64,000 nt of DNA. Origin: Bryoerythrophyllum caledonicum (taxonomy: Eukaryota > Streptophyta > Bryopsida > Pottiales > Pottiaceae). Made by a program: the position numbers and the translations under genes. This document shows, piece after piece, positions 11,489 through 23,800 of the stretch. The stretch lies in assembly GCA_963971425.1 (NCBI GenBank), contig OZ020514.1, positions 47,993,788 to 48,057,787 of the forward strand. The letters are read 5' to 3'. Numbering within the stretch: the first letter of the stretch is position 1; the number at the start of each line of letters is the position of its first letter. A model generated the notes under the pieces. The model had not been told where the DNA came from and did no database searches. It worked only from the letters and a program-made list of their open reading frames with translations.

Positions 11489-12340
11489 TTAAAGTGGTGC
11501 GCGTAATTTTTGAAGTTCTTCTTTGATGTGGCTGGCTTCTTTTACTAGATTCTTGTTTTTTTGTAAACTCTGCTCATATTTAGCAAGAAGTTCAAAATGA
11601 ACTTCGCAGCCAATTGGAACATCATCTGAAGACCCTGGGATTTCATTGATGTTCACATATGCAATCGCGTCGATCTCAATTGCATCTTCTTCCTTGCCGG
11701 ATTCTTTTCCAATTGTCGATGTTTCTTGGAGGGTAGAATTAAGCCAATGGCATTTAATAAAGCCTTTAATCTGCTTGCGATAAGATGGGTCGCATCCAGT
11801 GTCCGAGTTGTCACTGGAAGTGTCAGACCCTAGGACTTCCTCGTTTGGAACTTCAACCTCCTTCGCCTTTTTTTCTAGAGCTTTGCCTGGAAACTTGCTC
11901 TCTATTAATAGTATTGCTGTATATATTGTTGTCATCTTGGAGTTTGGTTGTATTTCCATCGTCCTCCAATGGACTACTACTCCAAGTATAACTTCTGCAT
12001 ACACCATACGTAGAATGGATAGATTCAGTTTGTTCCGGTGAACCTTCACCTTGTTGTAGATGTGCTGGTACGCTTGGATGCACCGCTCTTTGAATACTTC
12101 ATTGGTGCAGTAATTTAAGTTACCCTTGTTGTACCGCCGAAGTTACGAATACGGCGAATGCGGCCACATTCGTCCCAATTGACACCAGGCAATGTACTTT
12201 GCACACTCTATAAATGCCCACAGACTTGGTACACCTCTTCAGCCTCGATATGCTTTCAGCTCATCATCTATGAATATGTAAAGGCGTTTCTTCTGCTTGT
12301 AATTGCGTACCTGACCCGCATCAGGTAGTCGTTTCTTCAT
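11489..12340 (-). pseudogene. Unrecognised protein family, copy 2 (partly open)
   Basis: Blocks in order on the minus strand: LPDAGQVRNYKQKKRLYIF then IDDELKAYRG (about 12240-12330), a frame change, a YCTNE and IQAYQ block (about 12080-12130), and SILRMVYAEVILGVVVHW (about 11960-12020). An acidic region and a C-terminal predicted coiled coil with LAKYEQSLQKNKNLVKEA (11489-11600) follow. The last 186 codons form one ORF. It aligns by eye with copies 1 and 3. Function is unknown and no catalytic motif is seen. The acidic middle plus coiled coil suggests an interaction protein, which is speculation. A TATA box (CTATAAAAT, minus) near 12535 and a GC array lie upstream. Confidence 0.5.
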
Positions 12341-12524
12341 TCTCTCTCGAAATTCCAAATCTCGAAAGGGCCACTTAAAATCATACTTAGAACTGACGTG
12401 AAGGGGTGCCGAAAGTAAAAAGGTGTCAATAGGCACCAAAAAACACTTCCCAATAGTGCCAAGCAAGCAGCCGCCATGTGGCAGTTGCAGGCCAAAGTGC
12501 TTGGAAAGTAGGCCCATCGTGGTT

Positions 12525-12900
12525 TGATTTCCAATTTTATAGTGAAGCACCCATGCCCCCCCTAGGCCGTGCGCATTCGAGATGGGACGGACACTTACCA
12601 ATCATAACCAGGCGCTTACGAACATTGTGGCCGGGTGCGTGCAAATAGGAGGAAGGGGCCTACGACTAGGGGCCGGGCGCGTGGAGACATGAGCCGTGCG
12701 CGTGGATTCTGTGGCCTTGCGCATACGATGAAGGGTCAAGCGAGTGCGAACAGGGGCCGGGTGCGTGGAGTCTGTGGCCTCGCGCATACGGTCCAAGGCC
12801 GGGCGCATGGAGAAATGGGCCTGGCAGGTGGAGTCTATGACCTTGCGCGTATCATCGGCGGCCGAGCGCGTGCGAACACACGCCGAGCGCCTGTTATCCA
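12525..12900 (-). promoter_or_regulatory. TATA box plus GC-rich GGCCGGGCGCGTG array
   Basis: CTATAAAAT on the minus strand near 12535, followed upstream by degenerate units of about 18-20 bases (GGCCGGGCGCGTGCGAA-like) to about 12890. The ORFs on both strands here are translations of this array. It has the same architecture as the arrays at 10.05 and 15.8 kb. Confidence 0.45.
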
Positions 12901-13234
12901 TGTAAAGTTCAATTCTTGCAAATTGAGGGAGTTAAATGTTACAAAATCCTTTCGGTGTTTCAAAGTAAGCTCCGGGAAATGGGACAATGTTTTAAAGATG
13001 TCCGTATATTGCCTTTGCAAATGCTGCAACATACAAAATGTTTATAAATGCTACGCCTTCATCTTGCATTCTATTTGCCTATGCTCCACTTCATCATGCA
13101 TCAGCTCCACTTGGTTCACCACTTGTTCCAGCCCCATCATCAAGCAATTTATGAGCCGCTTGCGTCCTCCGATAAGGTCTATCCGAGTCTAGAAGAGCAC
13201 GTAACATGGATGAGTTCCGAAGTGCTTTGAGAGT

Positions 13235-14470
13235 CTTCATAGTCGCCGGACTATGCTCCTCAAGAAGGAAGTCAATAGCTTCCTCCTTCCAAATTTCCTT
13301 CCACTACGATTCTTCCCATTGCATCGCATTGCGAAGGTCAAGATAAGTAGCCTCTCCCAATTTTGACACCACACGTCCTTGTTGATTCCACGCTCCCCAT
13401 CTGGATGTCGCTCGAATTGGAATAGCTTCCGTCTAGCATCTAAATATCTGCCCAGGATTTGGTAGAAGAAGTTTTGTTTACCAACATGGTCAGCAGTGGT
13501 TCCCGATATGAGCTTCTTGGCCACTCGTACAATTTCTTCGTGGTCATTATTCCAACCAAACTGCGAGCATACACTCGACTTATATAGCTGGTGGCACCCA
13601 ACACGTCAACTCCACACAAAATCTTCTTCCCACTTTTGAGCATGGGCATCCCCAGGTGCAGTCTCCGGGTTCAACTCCCAACTAGGTGGCATGTAGGTGG
13701 TGAGGCCATACAAATCATACAAGCGCTCATGAAATGGTGCTCTATACTTTGCGCAAAATCTATGTGTCAAGAGACCACCTAGGAGGCACATTGGATGGTA
13801 TAAACACCAGCACGTGCCAAGAGCATATGCACCTTCTGGCCCAAAAGGATTTAAACAAACTAAGCAAACATCTCCGTTTTGCATGAAGCTTGTTGGTGTT
13901 GGCCATAACTTGCGTGCTTCCACGTTTCCGCTTGGTCGAAGGGAATGAGAAGACATAGCCTCCATGTGGTTCCACCCCAACTTTGCCCAGTCAATAGATC
14001 CACCATCACGCACTGGCAATTCACTTGGAAACATCTCATCGATGTGTGCCCAAGATGTGAGTACCCAAGTCATGGCGCGTATTTGCCATCAGATATTCGT
14101 TGTCAATCTTCTTGAGCTCTATTGCCATTTGCCTCGCACGGTCAACATTCAAGATGCATGCCACCTTCCATTGATAGTACTGCTCGCCCATTGATCTAAT
14201 CATTTTTTAAAGGACTTTGTTAACAGTGCAAAGCTGAACGACAGAGAATCCTCAATGCCGATGGAATCTACAAATGGTTGCGCTGCTATAGTTACCAACG
14301 GTAGAATAACCGACGGACGTCTAGCGAAACATTGACGTTGTGGTCTCGGCGGGGTCTCTAGTAAGCAGCTAAGAATGTTGCCAACTAGATTGTCGAGAAT
14401 TATGTCGTCCACACTTCGAGCAACAACTCCAATATTAGCCTCGCTCGCAACAGCTATATGACGCAACTCT
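13235..14470 (-). pseudogene. Gene with RING-like Cys/His cluster, decayed
   Basis: Minus strand. An upstream segment (14200-14466) is followed by a helical stretch (about 14080-14190: MGEQYYQWKVACILNVDR). Next come 155 codons at 13606-14073 with CLVCLNPFGPEGAYALGTC, then HPMCLLGGLL and CAKYRAPFHERL. This C-x2-C, C-x-C, H-x2-C, C-x2 pattern is RING-like, without being a textbook RING-H2 spacing. Further C-terminal pieces lie at 13237-13640 in shifted frames. RING domains usually act in ubiquitin ligases, but here the assignment rests on cysteine spacing only. Stops and frame changes make it a probable pseudogene. It sits in the same orientation as copies 1-3 of the unrecognised family and may belong to the same unit. 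Confidence 0.45.
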
Positions 14471-14479
14471 TCTTGGAGA

Positions 14480-15470
14480 TAATATCACCTTTTTCACTCG
14501 ATTGCAGCTTGAGGTTTTGAATCTCTTCTTGGAGACGTTGAATCATCTCATCCTTCAAGCTTATAGTGTCTTATAACTCCTGGTGAGCATCGGCTGCCGT
14601 ACTTCTGGACCTTGATGCTACATGCCTGGTGTTGGAAGTGGTGACTACGACATCCATCATTGGCGTTTCATGCATAACATGGATGGGTTCTTCATCTCCA
14701 ACATCGCCAAGGCGGGCTATGGGTTCATCAACGCTAGGAGGATTTACGATTAGTAAATCTTCTTGGCCACCTCCTTGAACCATTGCAAGTGTTGCTTGTT
14801 GAAGCTTTACTTGTTGCCGCTTTTTTCGTGAAGCACGCGCCATTGTAGAACTCGATGAACGCCGACCTACACGTCCATCTGAGTCCAAATTAGGTGATGA
14901 ATGTGACTCAATTGGAGGTACTTCTTCTGGGCCATCCGCTTTCTGTGGCCCTAGTGCCGTAAACATAAACCTTGGATGCTGCTCCCTAGCATATCAAAAT
15001 GCATCCACACCCTTGGCATTTTTGGAGTTTTCCGCACAATCCTCCAATCCACTTGCTTTTTGAGAATGACCTCAGCATATACCATGCAAGTAAGATAGAG
15101 TGGACAGTCATTGCGGGGCATGAATTCAAGCTCGTATAAGTATTGGTGCGCTTGGAAGACACAAGTTTGGAACTGCTCGTTGGTGCAATACTTAAAATTT
15201 GTCTTGTTTGTGCAACAATTTAGTAAATGGCAGTGTGGAGCAAACAATTTTGACAAGTAGCACCACTCGATGTAATTTTTGCAAGTGAAGAGAAACCATG
15301 GCGATGGCTCATCTTGCCTACCCTCGAATGCAACTTTTGTTGGATTGTTAAACACGCGCATCCGCTTTTTATGGAGTTTTCCATGCCTCGGCCTATCCTT
15401 GTCTTTCTCCCTCTTCTTTTGCACAATGGACATTTGTGGCAGTTGTTGGGCTTTTGGCTCACTCCCACTT
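14480..15470 (-). pseudogene. Unrecognised protein family, copy 3
   Basis: The N-terminal lysine-rich part (KKREKDKDRPRHGKLHKKR) starts near 15433, followed by NYIEWCYLSKLFAPH, then YCTNEQFQTCVFQAHQYL and TCMVYAEVILKKQVDWRIV, which match copies 1 and 2. Near 14960 the frame shifts into an acidic and serine-rich linker with a basic patch ARASRKKRQQVK, and then a coiled coil (KDEMIQRLQEEIQNLKL, about 14500-14560) after a TAA that could derive from CAA. Function is unknown. A TATA box (GTATAAATAG, minus) near 15754 and a GC array precede it. It is the best-preserved copy at the N-terminus. Confidence 0.5.
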
Positions 15471-15739
15471 TCTATAGTGGAAGACTATAAAAAACCCACC
15501 AAAATATCCGTTAGCTACGCTAAGCTCTATGTCAAAAAAAACAAACAAAAATTACCACGTTGGATTTCAATTAAAATCCAAGGTAGTGATATTAATTAAT
15601 TTGAAACCTAAAACAAAGTGATGCAATACCTCGTTAGTGTGCAAATCAGAAGCCTCAATCAAAGATCACGCATTCAGCCACTTTAAATAGATAGTTGAAG
15701 GCTACGATTTCCAATTGGAGTTTACTAAAATGGGATGGG

Positions 15740-16255
15740 TGCGACCCACTATTTATACCTACAGACAGGAGCGCACGTAGCATGGCAATTGGACGCATGT
15801 CGTATAGACCGGGCGCATACTCTGGAGGTCGCGCACGTACAATTTGAGGTCTCGGGCGTACAATTTTGGCTCTCACGCGTACCGTTTAGGGTTCGGCGCG
15901 TGGAATTTAGGGCCGCGCGCGCACACAAAAGCGGTCGACGCGTGGCTAAGGGAGGGTCCAAGCGTGGGGTGGGGCCCGATGCATCATTAGCCGGGGCAGG
16001 CGCATCTCAATTTGGGTCGGGCGCGTAGTGTTGTAGGGTAGGCGCGTCCCAATCCATACCTCCCGCGTACTGTTGTAGGGCAGGCCCGTGGCAATGTTGA
16101 ACAGGCGCGTGCGAGTCGGGCTAGGCGCCTGCCAATCCGGGTTGGGCGCGTGGCGTTTGGGGGCTCGTGCGTTTTGGTCAGAGATTTAGAAGTCAAGTGC
16201 ATGCGGACCCGCATGCGAGGGGTTGGTTTATCATTTCACTATAAATGGGACAGAT
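15740..16255. promoter_or_regulatory. Divergent TATA boxes around a GC-rich array
   Basis: GTATAAATAG on the minus strand near 15754 faces copy 3. CTATAAATG on the plus strand near 16240 faces the gene starting at 16411. Between them lies about 430 bp of degenerate GC-rich units (GGGCGCGTGG, GGCGCGTAC and similar). This looks like a bidirectional promoter with a minisatellite core. Function is inferred. Confidence 0.5.
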
Positions 16256-16410
16256 TCTATTCTCAATTCACATAGGCTCCTCTCAAGTGGCTCCTTGTCT
16301 TAGTACTATTTGTACTTTGCTGGAAACTAAGAGGGGGCCACCACACATTGCGGGAGGATTTTTTGCTTTTTTTTTTAAATTTTAGCTTGTGTAAGGTTGC
16401 AATTATTGCA

Positions 16411-16990
16411 ATGGCCACTCATCGTAATATTGGAAAGCGCCCTGGGTATGTTGATTTAGATGCTCCAGATGCATCTGAGCTTCTACCTACTAACGTTGCA
16501 AAGTCGAGCCGCAATCCTTCCGATGAACCGAAGGCATCGTTGAAGATGGCGAAGCAGAAAATGTCTACGCACAAGAAGGATGCGGGTTATCCACCAAAGG
16601 AATATGCTGCATTTCTTTGAGGTGTGGCAATACAATATTACCATCGATGGTGTGAAACTGACAAGGTGCGATTCCGTCAAGTTTATTTGGAGAAGGGAGA
16701 GCCAGGAATCATGTGCCTTTAGGCCTACCTCCAGTCAAAGTTCAAGCGCATTTTGGAGAGTTTTGAATCGTACAAGGATGCATACGGCATGTACCACTAT
16801 GCGTCATTCATGGAGAGTAATCACTCAATGCACAAGTAATGCATCGCATGTATTCGACTCTGAGGTGAAAAAAACCTCGCGGGGGCCAGCATCTCCCTCG
16901 AGACTTGGAACTCCGCAAGTTCCTCAAAGGTGTGAAGACCACCATCGACAGGTTTTCAAGCTCTCGTACGAGAGGCATGCCTTCGAATGA
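16411..16990 (+). pseudogene. N-terminal part of the kinase-family gene, with stops
   Basis: The start MATHRNIGKRPGYVDLDAPDA parallels the start of the 4.15-5.74 kb gene (GKRPMYEDLDAPEA), as does the later HKKDAGYPPKEY block. After a TGA at 16618 the frame continues in another phase with a helical region (VYLEKGEPGI, FKRILESFESYKDAYG), again like the other copy, but with further TAG/TGA stops. The kinase core is absent because the gene runs into an oppositely oriented fragment at 16.9 kb. It therefore appears truncated. It has its own TATA box near 16240. Confidence 0.5.
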
Positions 16991-17516
16991 ACAAGCAAGA
17001 AGTCAGCCATGGAGATGCATATGTTGCATATCCACTTTTTTTGCTTCAAGCATGAGCCCTCTAACAAACGCAATCCCAAATTCTCCATTGTCTGGGAATG
17101 TTCCTCTATAAACATGTTGGTACATTCGAAGCGCCCTTGCTGCAATTTCTTCATCCATGTGTCGTAGAAGATGTCGATTCTCGCTCCTGTTGAGAAGATA
17201 GGTGCCCACCATTTGCTCTAAAGGAATATTGATTTCTTCCTTCAAGTGCTTGAATGGAACGTCCTCCTACCTCATGGAATAATTCTACATTCTAGAGTGC
17301 ATTGTCACCAAGGAGGAATGGGGCACGCATTGTTAGTTGCTTCCTAATGTTAGGTCCCAAATTCCCAAGGTCAAAAGGGTTAGTCCAGATGCTAGGATTG
17401 ACAATAAGAAGAGAATGAAGAAGAGCTTCATCACTACTAAAGCTAGAAATCTTGTCAACATGACTCGCATCCAAGTTTCGAGGATCGCCTTCGACTAGTT
17501 TCCCATGTTTGTCCAT
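16924..17516 (-). pseudogene. Unrecognised gene fragment
   Basis: Starts at 17516 (MDKHGKLVEGDPRNLDASH), with a frame change near 17290 into an 80-codon stretch with EEIAARALRMYQHVYRGTF then GEFGIAFVRGLMLEAKKV, and a further piece to 16924. I do not recognise it. Codon use looks like a real protein, but no domain or catalytic motif is evident. It converges on the plus-strand fragment at 16411-16990. Confidence 0.35.
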
Positions 17517-18190
17517 TCTAAATGCGTGCTATAGCAAATGGTGAATGCGTGCTGTAGCAAACTTTGGTGACAGTTGTTGCCAAGGTAATGTGATGGTAAG
17601 TTGTTGCTTGTGCTAATTAGACCTTGGGCCATGCAAGCAGTGCATGAGGGCTCGAATTTAATTAATCACATGACATTGACTTCATGATGTACTACAGAAA
17701 AATGCTTGGGCCTTCGAAGGATTATTTTTTTTCCACAAACTACTTGTATTCTGAGAGACTCGTACAATTTATGTTTATTCTAAATACGTACGTTAAAGAA
17801 TAGTTAAGTCAATACAATGTACTCCTTCATGTGGTGACTTGCTCAATGAACCATCATTGGCATGTTAGTGGGATGGTGAAAGGTGTGCATATTGTCCCTT
17901 TTGCATGGAGGTCCCATTAACAATAAAATACAACATGTTTGGGCATGTTCGAAAGTGTATGTATCTTTCTATGGCGGGTACAGATAGATAATCAAGGTTT
18001 GTGAAGAATCTTTAGGATTTAGGGTAATATTTAGGGTTCAATAATTAAAATAATTTTGGCACACCAAAGATGCATATTGTTTGTAGTAGAAATTGTTGAT
18101 GCAAACTTAGACAACTTATTGCCATCTAGGCATTTAGTGCACTAAAAACAATGGAATATCATATCATAGCATAAGTATTATTATTATATA
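17517..18190. other. Spacer without recognised features
   Basis: AT-rich sequence between the gene debris and the small Helitron. No ORF of note, no clear repeat. Confidence 0.5.
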
Positions 18191-18712
18191 CTATTATTGA
18201 TACCCGTCGTTTCAACCGAAGCAGGTTTTTTATTAGTGCTTTTCAAAATAAAATTTGTTTGACATATTATATTTTAAATTGCAATTTGCATCCCTCGGAA
18301 TGTAGTGCGTTGATCTGCGAAACGTCGTCATTCCGTACGGTAAGTATAGCACGACCGCTGAAGTTCTCGGGCACAATTGCTTCGAGGTCAGTAATTCCTC
18401 CATAGACGGGATTGATCAAGCCGTTCAAGGTGTGATTAAGGGTTTTTAGGGTTTTTTTGGGTTTTTAGGATTTTAGGGTTTTAGGGTTTAAGGGTTTTAT
18501 GGTTTTTATAGATTTTAGGATTTTTGGGTTTTCAGGGTTTTAGGGTTATAGGGTTTTTAGGATTTTAGGGACTTTAGGGTTTTAGGGTTTTTAGGGGTTT
18601 CTAGGGTTTTTTGGATTTTGGATTTAAGGATTTATAGGGTTTTCAGGATTAGGGTTTGGATTAGGATTAGGGAGCGACAGACAGACAGACTGTCGCTTAT
18701 TATATAGGTAGA
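18191..18712 (-). mobile_element. Small non-autonomous Helitron
   Basis: On the minus strand the 5' end begins TCTACCTATATAATAAGCGA immediately after a host A. The 3' end reads GACGGGTATCAATAATAG followed by T. The ends match those of the plus-strand element at 47351-47972: the TCTACTTATATAATAGGCG start and the GACGGGTACCAACCCTAG end. The terminal tetranucleotide is ATAG where CTAG is expected, presumably one substitution. The element is 522 bp and non-coding. Its body holds the telomere-like block. Confidence 0.6.
18430..18665. repeat. Telomere-like TTTTAGGG/TTTAGGG block inside the Helitron
   Basis: Irregular tandem copies of GGGTTTTAGGGTTTTTAGGG. TTTAGGG is the canonical plant telomere unit and TTTTAGGG a green-algal variant. 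Here the units are irregular and interstitial, so this is a telomere-like minisatellite carried by a transposon and not a chromosome end. Confidence 0.75.
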
Positions 18713-19870
18713 TAGCATATGTATATAATATAGCATATGATTGTCTTCTATTAAATGAAAGAGGTGGAGATGAAACATGGTGATGACACGTGGTAGATAT
18801 CCGATATCTGCCACTTGTTATCACCTAGATTACCTCAACGGTCCCTTTTATTATTCAAGAGTAACTATTTACATTAGATACATGTTATTTACATTAGGTA
18901 TTCAAGAAAATTACTTTAGATATCTATCCTTTATTTTGTATACTTAGAGAAGTACTGAAGGAGGTATTGCCACATATCATCACTGGGATTATCCCCACAA
19001 TTATTATTAAATTACAATACATACAATATATACCACACAATATTTCATTACAATACATATAGTGTGTATAACATTATAATGCTTCTAGTACAACATTTGT
19101 ACATTCCCATATATAATGCATATCTCAATAAATAAAAATAGCACATATAATCATATGTGGTACATATATTGTATATCATTTGGTACATATAATAAGAAAT
19201 TTATGTACGATATATATAAATACAAACATGATATTGTAAATATAGCCTATGGTATATACAATATGTATATACAACAATACACAATATATTCATATTCAAT
19301 GTGTAAATTTTTATAATAGAAAATATTTATAGTATTTACAATACACATATTAACAACATAAAATGATAGTATATATAATATATTTGGCATATGGTATTTA
19401 ATTTTCCAATATTTGTATTTAATATATTCCAAATCTACTATACACTTGGAACCAAATAGCAAAAGGTTCAATTAGTACATAATATAAATTATACACATGA
19501 TACAAAAGCTTTAATTAGTATTTTCTTTTAATAATGTATAATATAAAGTGTATGTAGTATAATTTGTACATGGTATAGATAGTAAATTGGTTTTGTTAGT
19601 ACTTACTATAAATACTATAATTAGCATATAGTGAAGATAGTATAATTAGGATATGGTATAGATAGTATAATTAGTTCTAAGTGAAAAGAGTCTAATTCGT
19701 TCATATGTGACTGATTTAATTGGTTTATAATATGAAAAGTATAATTACTACATATTATAAATAGTACAATTGGTACTTAGCATAAAATATTTAATTAGTT
19801 AATAGTACAAATGGTACATTGTATAAAGGTTTAATTACTATATAATATAAAGAGTATAATTGGTATATAT
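18713..19870. repeat. AT-rich satellite flanking the 17.7-kb element (left)
   Basis: Diffuse repeats of the type TAGTATAATTAGTACATA and CATATTGTATATCATTTGGT. The same motifs resume on the right flank (37590-37665 and 38220-38400), which suggests the large element landed in this satellite. No gene is present. Confidence 0.6.
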
Positions 19871-19894
19871 GCCACATTTAACTAAATTTGGACT
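19871..19894 (+). repeat. Left terminal inverted repeat of the large element
   Basis: It begins GCCACATTTAACTAAAT and pairs with 37562-37585. Immediately inside is a perfect short hairpin (GGACTTTTAAAAGTCC). Confidence 0.75.
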
Positions 19895-20884
19895 TTTAAA
19901 AGTCCAGATTGGTCAAAGTCCCGATTTGTTAAAAGAATACCCAATAAAAATATGCAATGACGTGCTTCGAAGGATCCTACGAAGAATACAACTTATGCAT
20001 GATATATCAAAGGACTCAACCAGTTGTAGACCATACTTAATGTGAGAAGAGTCCCAGCTGTGGAGATAGTAGGATCCTTCGATCCCATTCATCCCTGCAA
20101 GACCCACAGAATCCTACCTCCTCGGTCTACTAGCAATAAAGGGAAAACAAGATGCAAGTAAGTACAAAACGCAAGATTAAAGAGCTTGAATCGGTTGGAA
20201 CGTGTAAAGTAGGATAGAAGTAGTGTAGGGGGTAAATAAAGTTACTCAAAAAAGAATATACATTTCATAAGTTCAATGGCAAAGCCAAGAGATGGGTACA
20301 TAGTGGCGACAGATGTCAAAAACCACGATCAACAGCTATAGAGAAACAATATCGTAGGATCCTACGATCTGTGTCGATGACCTGTTAAAGAGAACTTCAG
20401 CCGTAGGATCGGAGTAAGCAGCCCAGTGGGGTCGAAACTGTCGAATGTTGTGAAAGTGTAGACTTGGTAGCTTTGAAGGAACTAGATTGTAGGATCCTAC
20501 AATGTGGGTTGACTAGTTCTAGGAGATGATGACCAATGAAAAATAATTGTTCGGTTGTCTTCTAATCCTGGTTGCAAGATCGCCTTCGCATCAAGGGTCC
20601 GCTGCGTTTGCAGCTTCCAAGTTAGCCAACGCTGCTAATCGGTCTCTCCTTGGAATAGATCGAGTCTGGGGATTCGTTCTTCCCGACGAGGATGCAAATA
20701 CAATTGAGTTGACATGCATTTGTACAGGCCGTTGACGTTTGGGAATCCAGGTGTCTTCCCAACAGTTTTCATACTTCTTCTACGAGTTCTTGAATGCATT
20801 TCTTGGTTCGCAGAATTGGACAATGAACATTCCGAACTCCGCATGTCCTCTTTCGCAGTTCACTGTTGAGCAAGCTCTCCCCAT

Positions 20885-23800
20885 CTAGACGGGATATATA
20901 TGGAGATCGCTTGGACGAATATACACCCATGACCACGGTACGATATGTCGCCATGGATTCAAGGGGTCCTTCGGTCTCTCCTTCATGGGGCCGCAATACG
21001 GTTCAGGAGAGTCATCTTCAGGTAGGTCATCTTGACCTGTGATAAGGCATAGCGGATCTAGATCAGTAGCTCTCAAAACCTGACTTGGCCAGAAACCTTC
21101 TACCAATGCCGCAGGAATAAAAGGCAGAGATTTTTCCAGTTCTGCAAGTATTGCACTCCAGTACTCAATATATGGAGGAAAATCCCTTGCCCAACCAGTA
21201 CAATAGCGCATTCCCTCCTGCCAAAACTTAATATAACCTTGAATTCCTGACTTGATGAACGACCTCTTCTCAACCGCCTTCAAAGCCTTCTCTCTAGCCT
21301 TGTCTTGGTTGCCGGTGGTAGAGATAGTTATATCGCCCCACAAGTATCTGAAAGGAATCGGATTGGGCAGACCAATAGGTATCATGGGATTCCCATCTGC
21401 GTCCTGCTTCCAAAAACAAATACCTGGCTTATCTTTATGCAGCTAGTAGGAATCAACAACCAATTCCTTAAATCGCATGACTGGCCACCCTTCTTTGTCA
21501 ACATAGAATTTCAAGAGGTGCATCTCTCCGAGGCCCGTAATCCTATCAAAACCATCACGGATATAACCTTTAACAAAAGATTTAAAATCTGCTACCTCTT
21601 GGACAAACTCAGGCATGAAACTCATGTCCTCCGATTTCATGAAGGCCATCATCAAATCCGCCACAACAGAAGTATTTTGATCCTTCAACGTCTTCAACAA
21701 GTGGCTAAAATAAGCGTCAATATCCTCATGGGTGTGCCCCACTAATAAGAATCCAACTTGGATTTCCTTGAACACACCTCGATGAGTTAGCATAGATAAG
21801 AATGCCATGAGGAATTGATTCTTATTTTCCTTCGCAGAGTTGTCCAACTGCAGGTACAACTTTTCGAGTAGGGGAATGGGGTCTGCAGAGGTATTCAACA
21901 CCGCCGCCAACAAGTTCATGCATCTGGACTTCTCTCTTAGCATTGCTTCAAAAAAAGAATTGGCAGGTGCGTAAGGAAACATTCTACCAGTTTCACGCAT
22001 AGGTGGTTCCTACAGACGCTGGAGCAATCTTGCAAGGGAGGAAATAGTATATTAGAGTCCCCCGGCCAAAGGTCGGAGGAATAGTGGGCGTAGGCACCAT
22101 CTCCATGTCCGTGCGTCACCATACTGGTGACGTTAACTGGGAACAGACCAAGGGGGGAAGTGAGTTTGGTGTTAATTCGCATACGAGGGATAGGGGTCTT
22201 CGCTGTATCCATTTTATTGTGGATTATACACAGGATTCTACCCTCCCTTATCTTAGATTCCTCCCGCCAAGTATGGTGCACACGCCTACACGATGCTTGG
22301 AGGTTATAGTGAGCCAATTTCTGTTTCACGAACAAATTATATTTAGGTGATCCCTTAACCAACCTCCCAATGTACTGTTGTAGAGTGTCACAGAGGGTGC
22401 ATTTTGCGAAAGAACTCCCGACCGGTTTAATTGCAACATTATTAAAGTGCTCCCTCTTCATTCTACTAACGGCCGATTGGGATACGGGCGGTAACCCGTA
22501 CTGGAGATTAGTCTGCAATTTTGTCAAATTAAAGTTATGAGAAACTAAAAGAGCATGTGATACAGTAAGGACCACTATGTAAAGAAATGATCATAGGATC
22601 CCACAATACAAGACCACACAAACATCCCATAATCTTATATACAATGAATGGCGAACTAATTATAACCTCCGTAGCTGCAGCTTGAATCATCTTCCTCTTC
22701 TGACCAAAGGCCAAGAACTTCGGGGTGTTCATCCGCGTTGGTGTTGTTGACCTCATCTGATTTGGCATTTGATCAGCACATTCATCGACTATGGCCGTAA
22801 TACTACCGAGGGCTTGCATGGTTCCAAGTCGTGGACGTTTAATGTCCTTGTTACCGTGCGTCAAGGACACAACTCCCTTCTTGTATTGGTTCATATACTC
22901 ATGGAATGTTGACTTTGCGATGCCATGAATCTTATACCAAGCGGTAGCGCAGACGTCCTGCCAACACAATGTAACAAACTTTCGTTTCCGATTATTACCG
23001 ACAATCGTCGAAATTCTTCAGCCAGAATTTCGTCCGGTTGTATAGGGTATCCTGGGGTTTGAATACTCGAACGCACTCATCTGGACAGCACGAATGTGAA
23101 CTCATAGCCTGAATCACTTCCAAGAGCATCTTCTTAGCAAAAGCGTTGAGCTTCTCATCAGTACGCTTCCTGCGGGCAACAAAACGGTATGGTGATTTCT
23201 TGCCGCCGCCCAGGTGCGCAATCGGGTCAGCAACCTCTGGAATTCGGTCGAAATGGGCAATAGTATCGCGTAGACTATGTCCACCCTCGAACGAACACTC
23301 TCCAATGGGCCAACGTCGGTAACTCATAATATCACTTGGATCTCCTATAAAAACATCGAACACCGTGACTCCAATGTAACCCTCGCCCAATGTGCCGTGC
23401 TCAAACGGTTCCTTAGGACCGACGCAATTAATGCGACCGGATGACAATAGATCACCACTGCCATTGAAGCGTGCCACAATTTTTTCCTTCCATACCATGC
23501 GAGGTAGAAATGGGATACCGTCTCGACCATCAGAGTCGGCACGTATGTCGGAAGTGAGAACAAGGCTTTGAGACATCCACATGATCGTTCTACCAAGCGA
23601 ATCAGTGAAGACAGGAAGGCTATCCTCCATCGGCAGAAGGAGAAGACTTCGAGCCACAGGATATATGACGGTCGGCCTGACGAGACTGAAGTTGCCGAAG
23701 GTTTGATCCGTATCAACGCCCAGCCATGTCCTAGAGACAACGGCTTCGATGATCATGGCTTCTCCAACCACACCGTGACCAACATAGGAAAGAAATACGG

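Noticed and set aside
12635-13192. 185-codon plus-strand ORF
   Set aside because: Its first half is a translation of the GC-rich array and its second half has no recognisable domain.
18430-18665. A chromosome end or fusion point marked by telomere repeats
   Set aside because: Units are irregular and lie within recognisable Helitron ends, with ordinary sequence on both sides.
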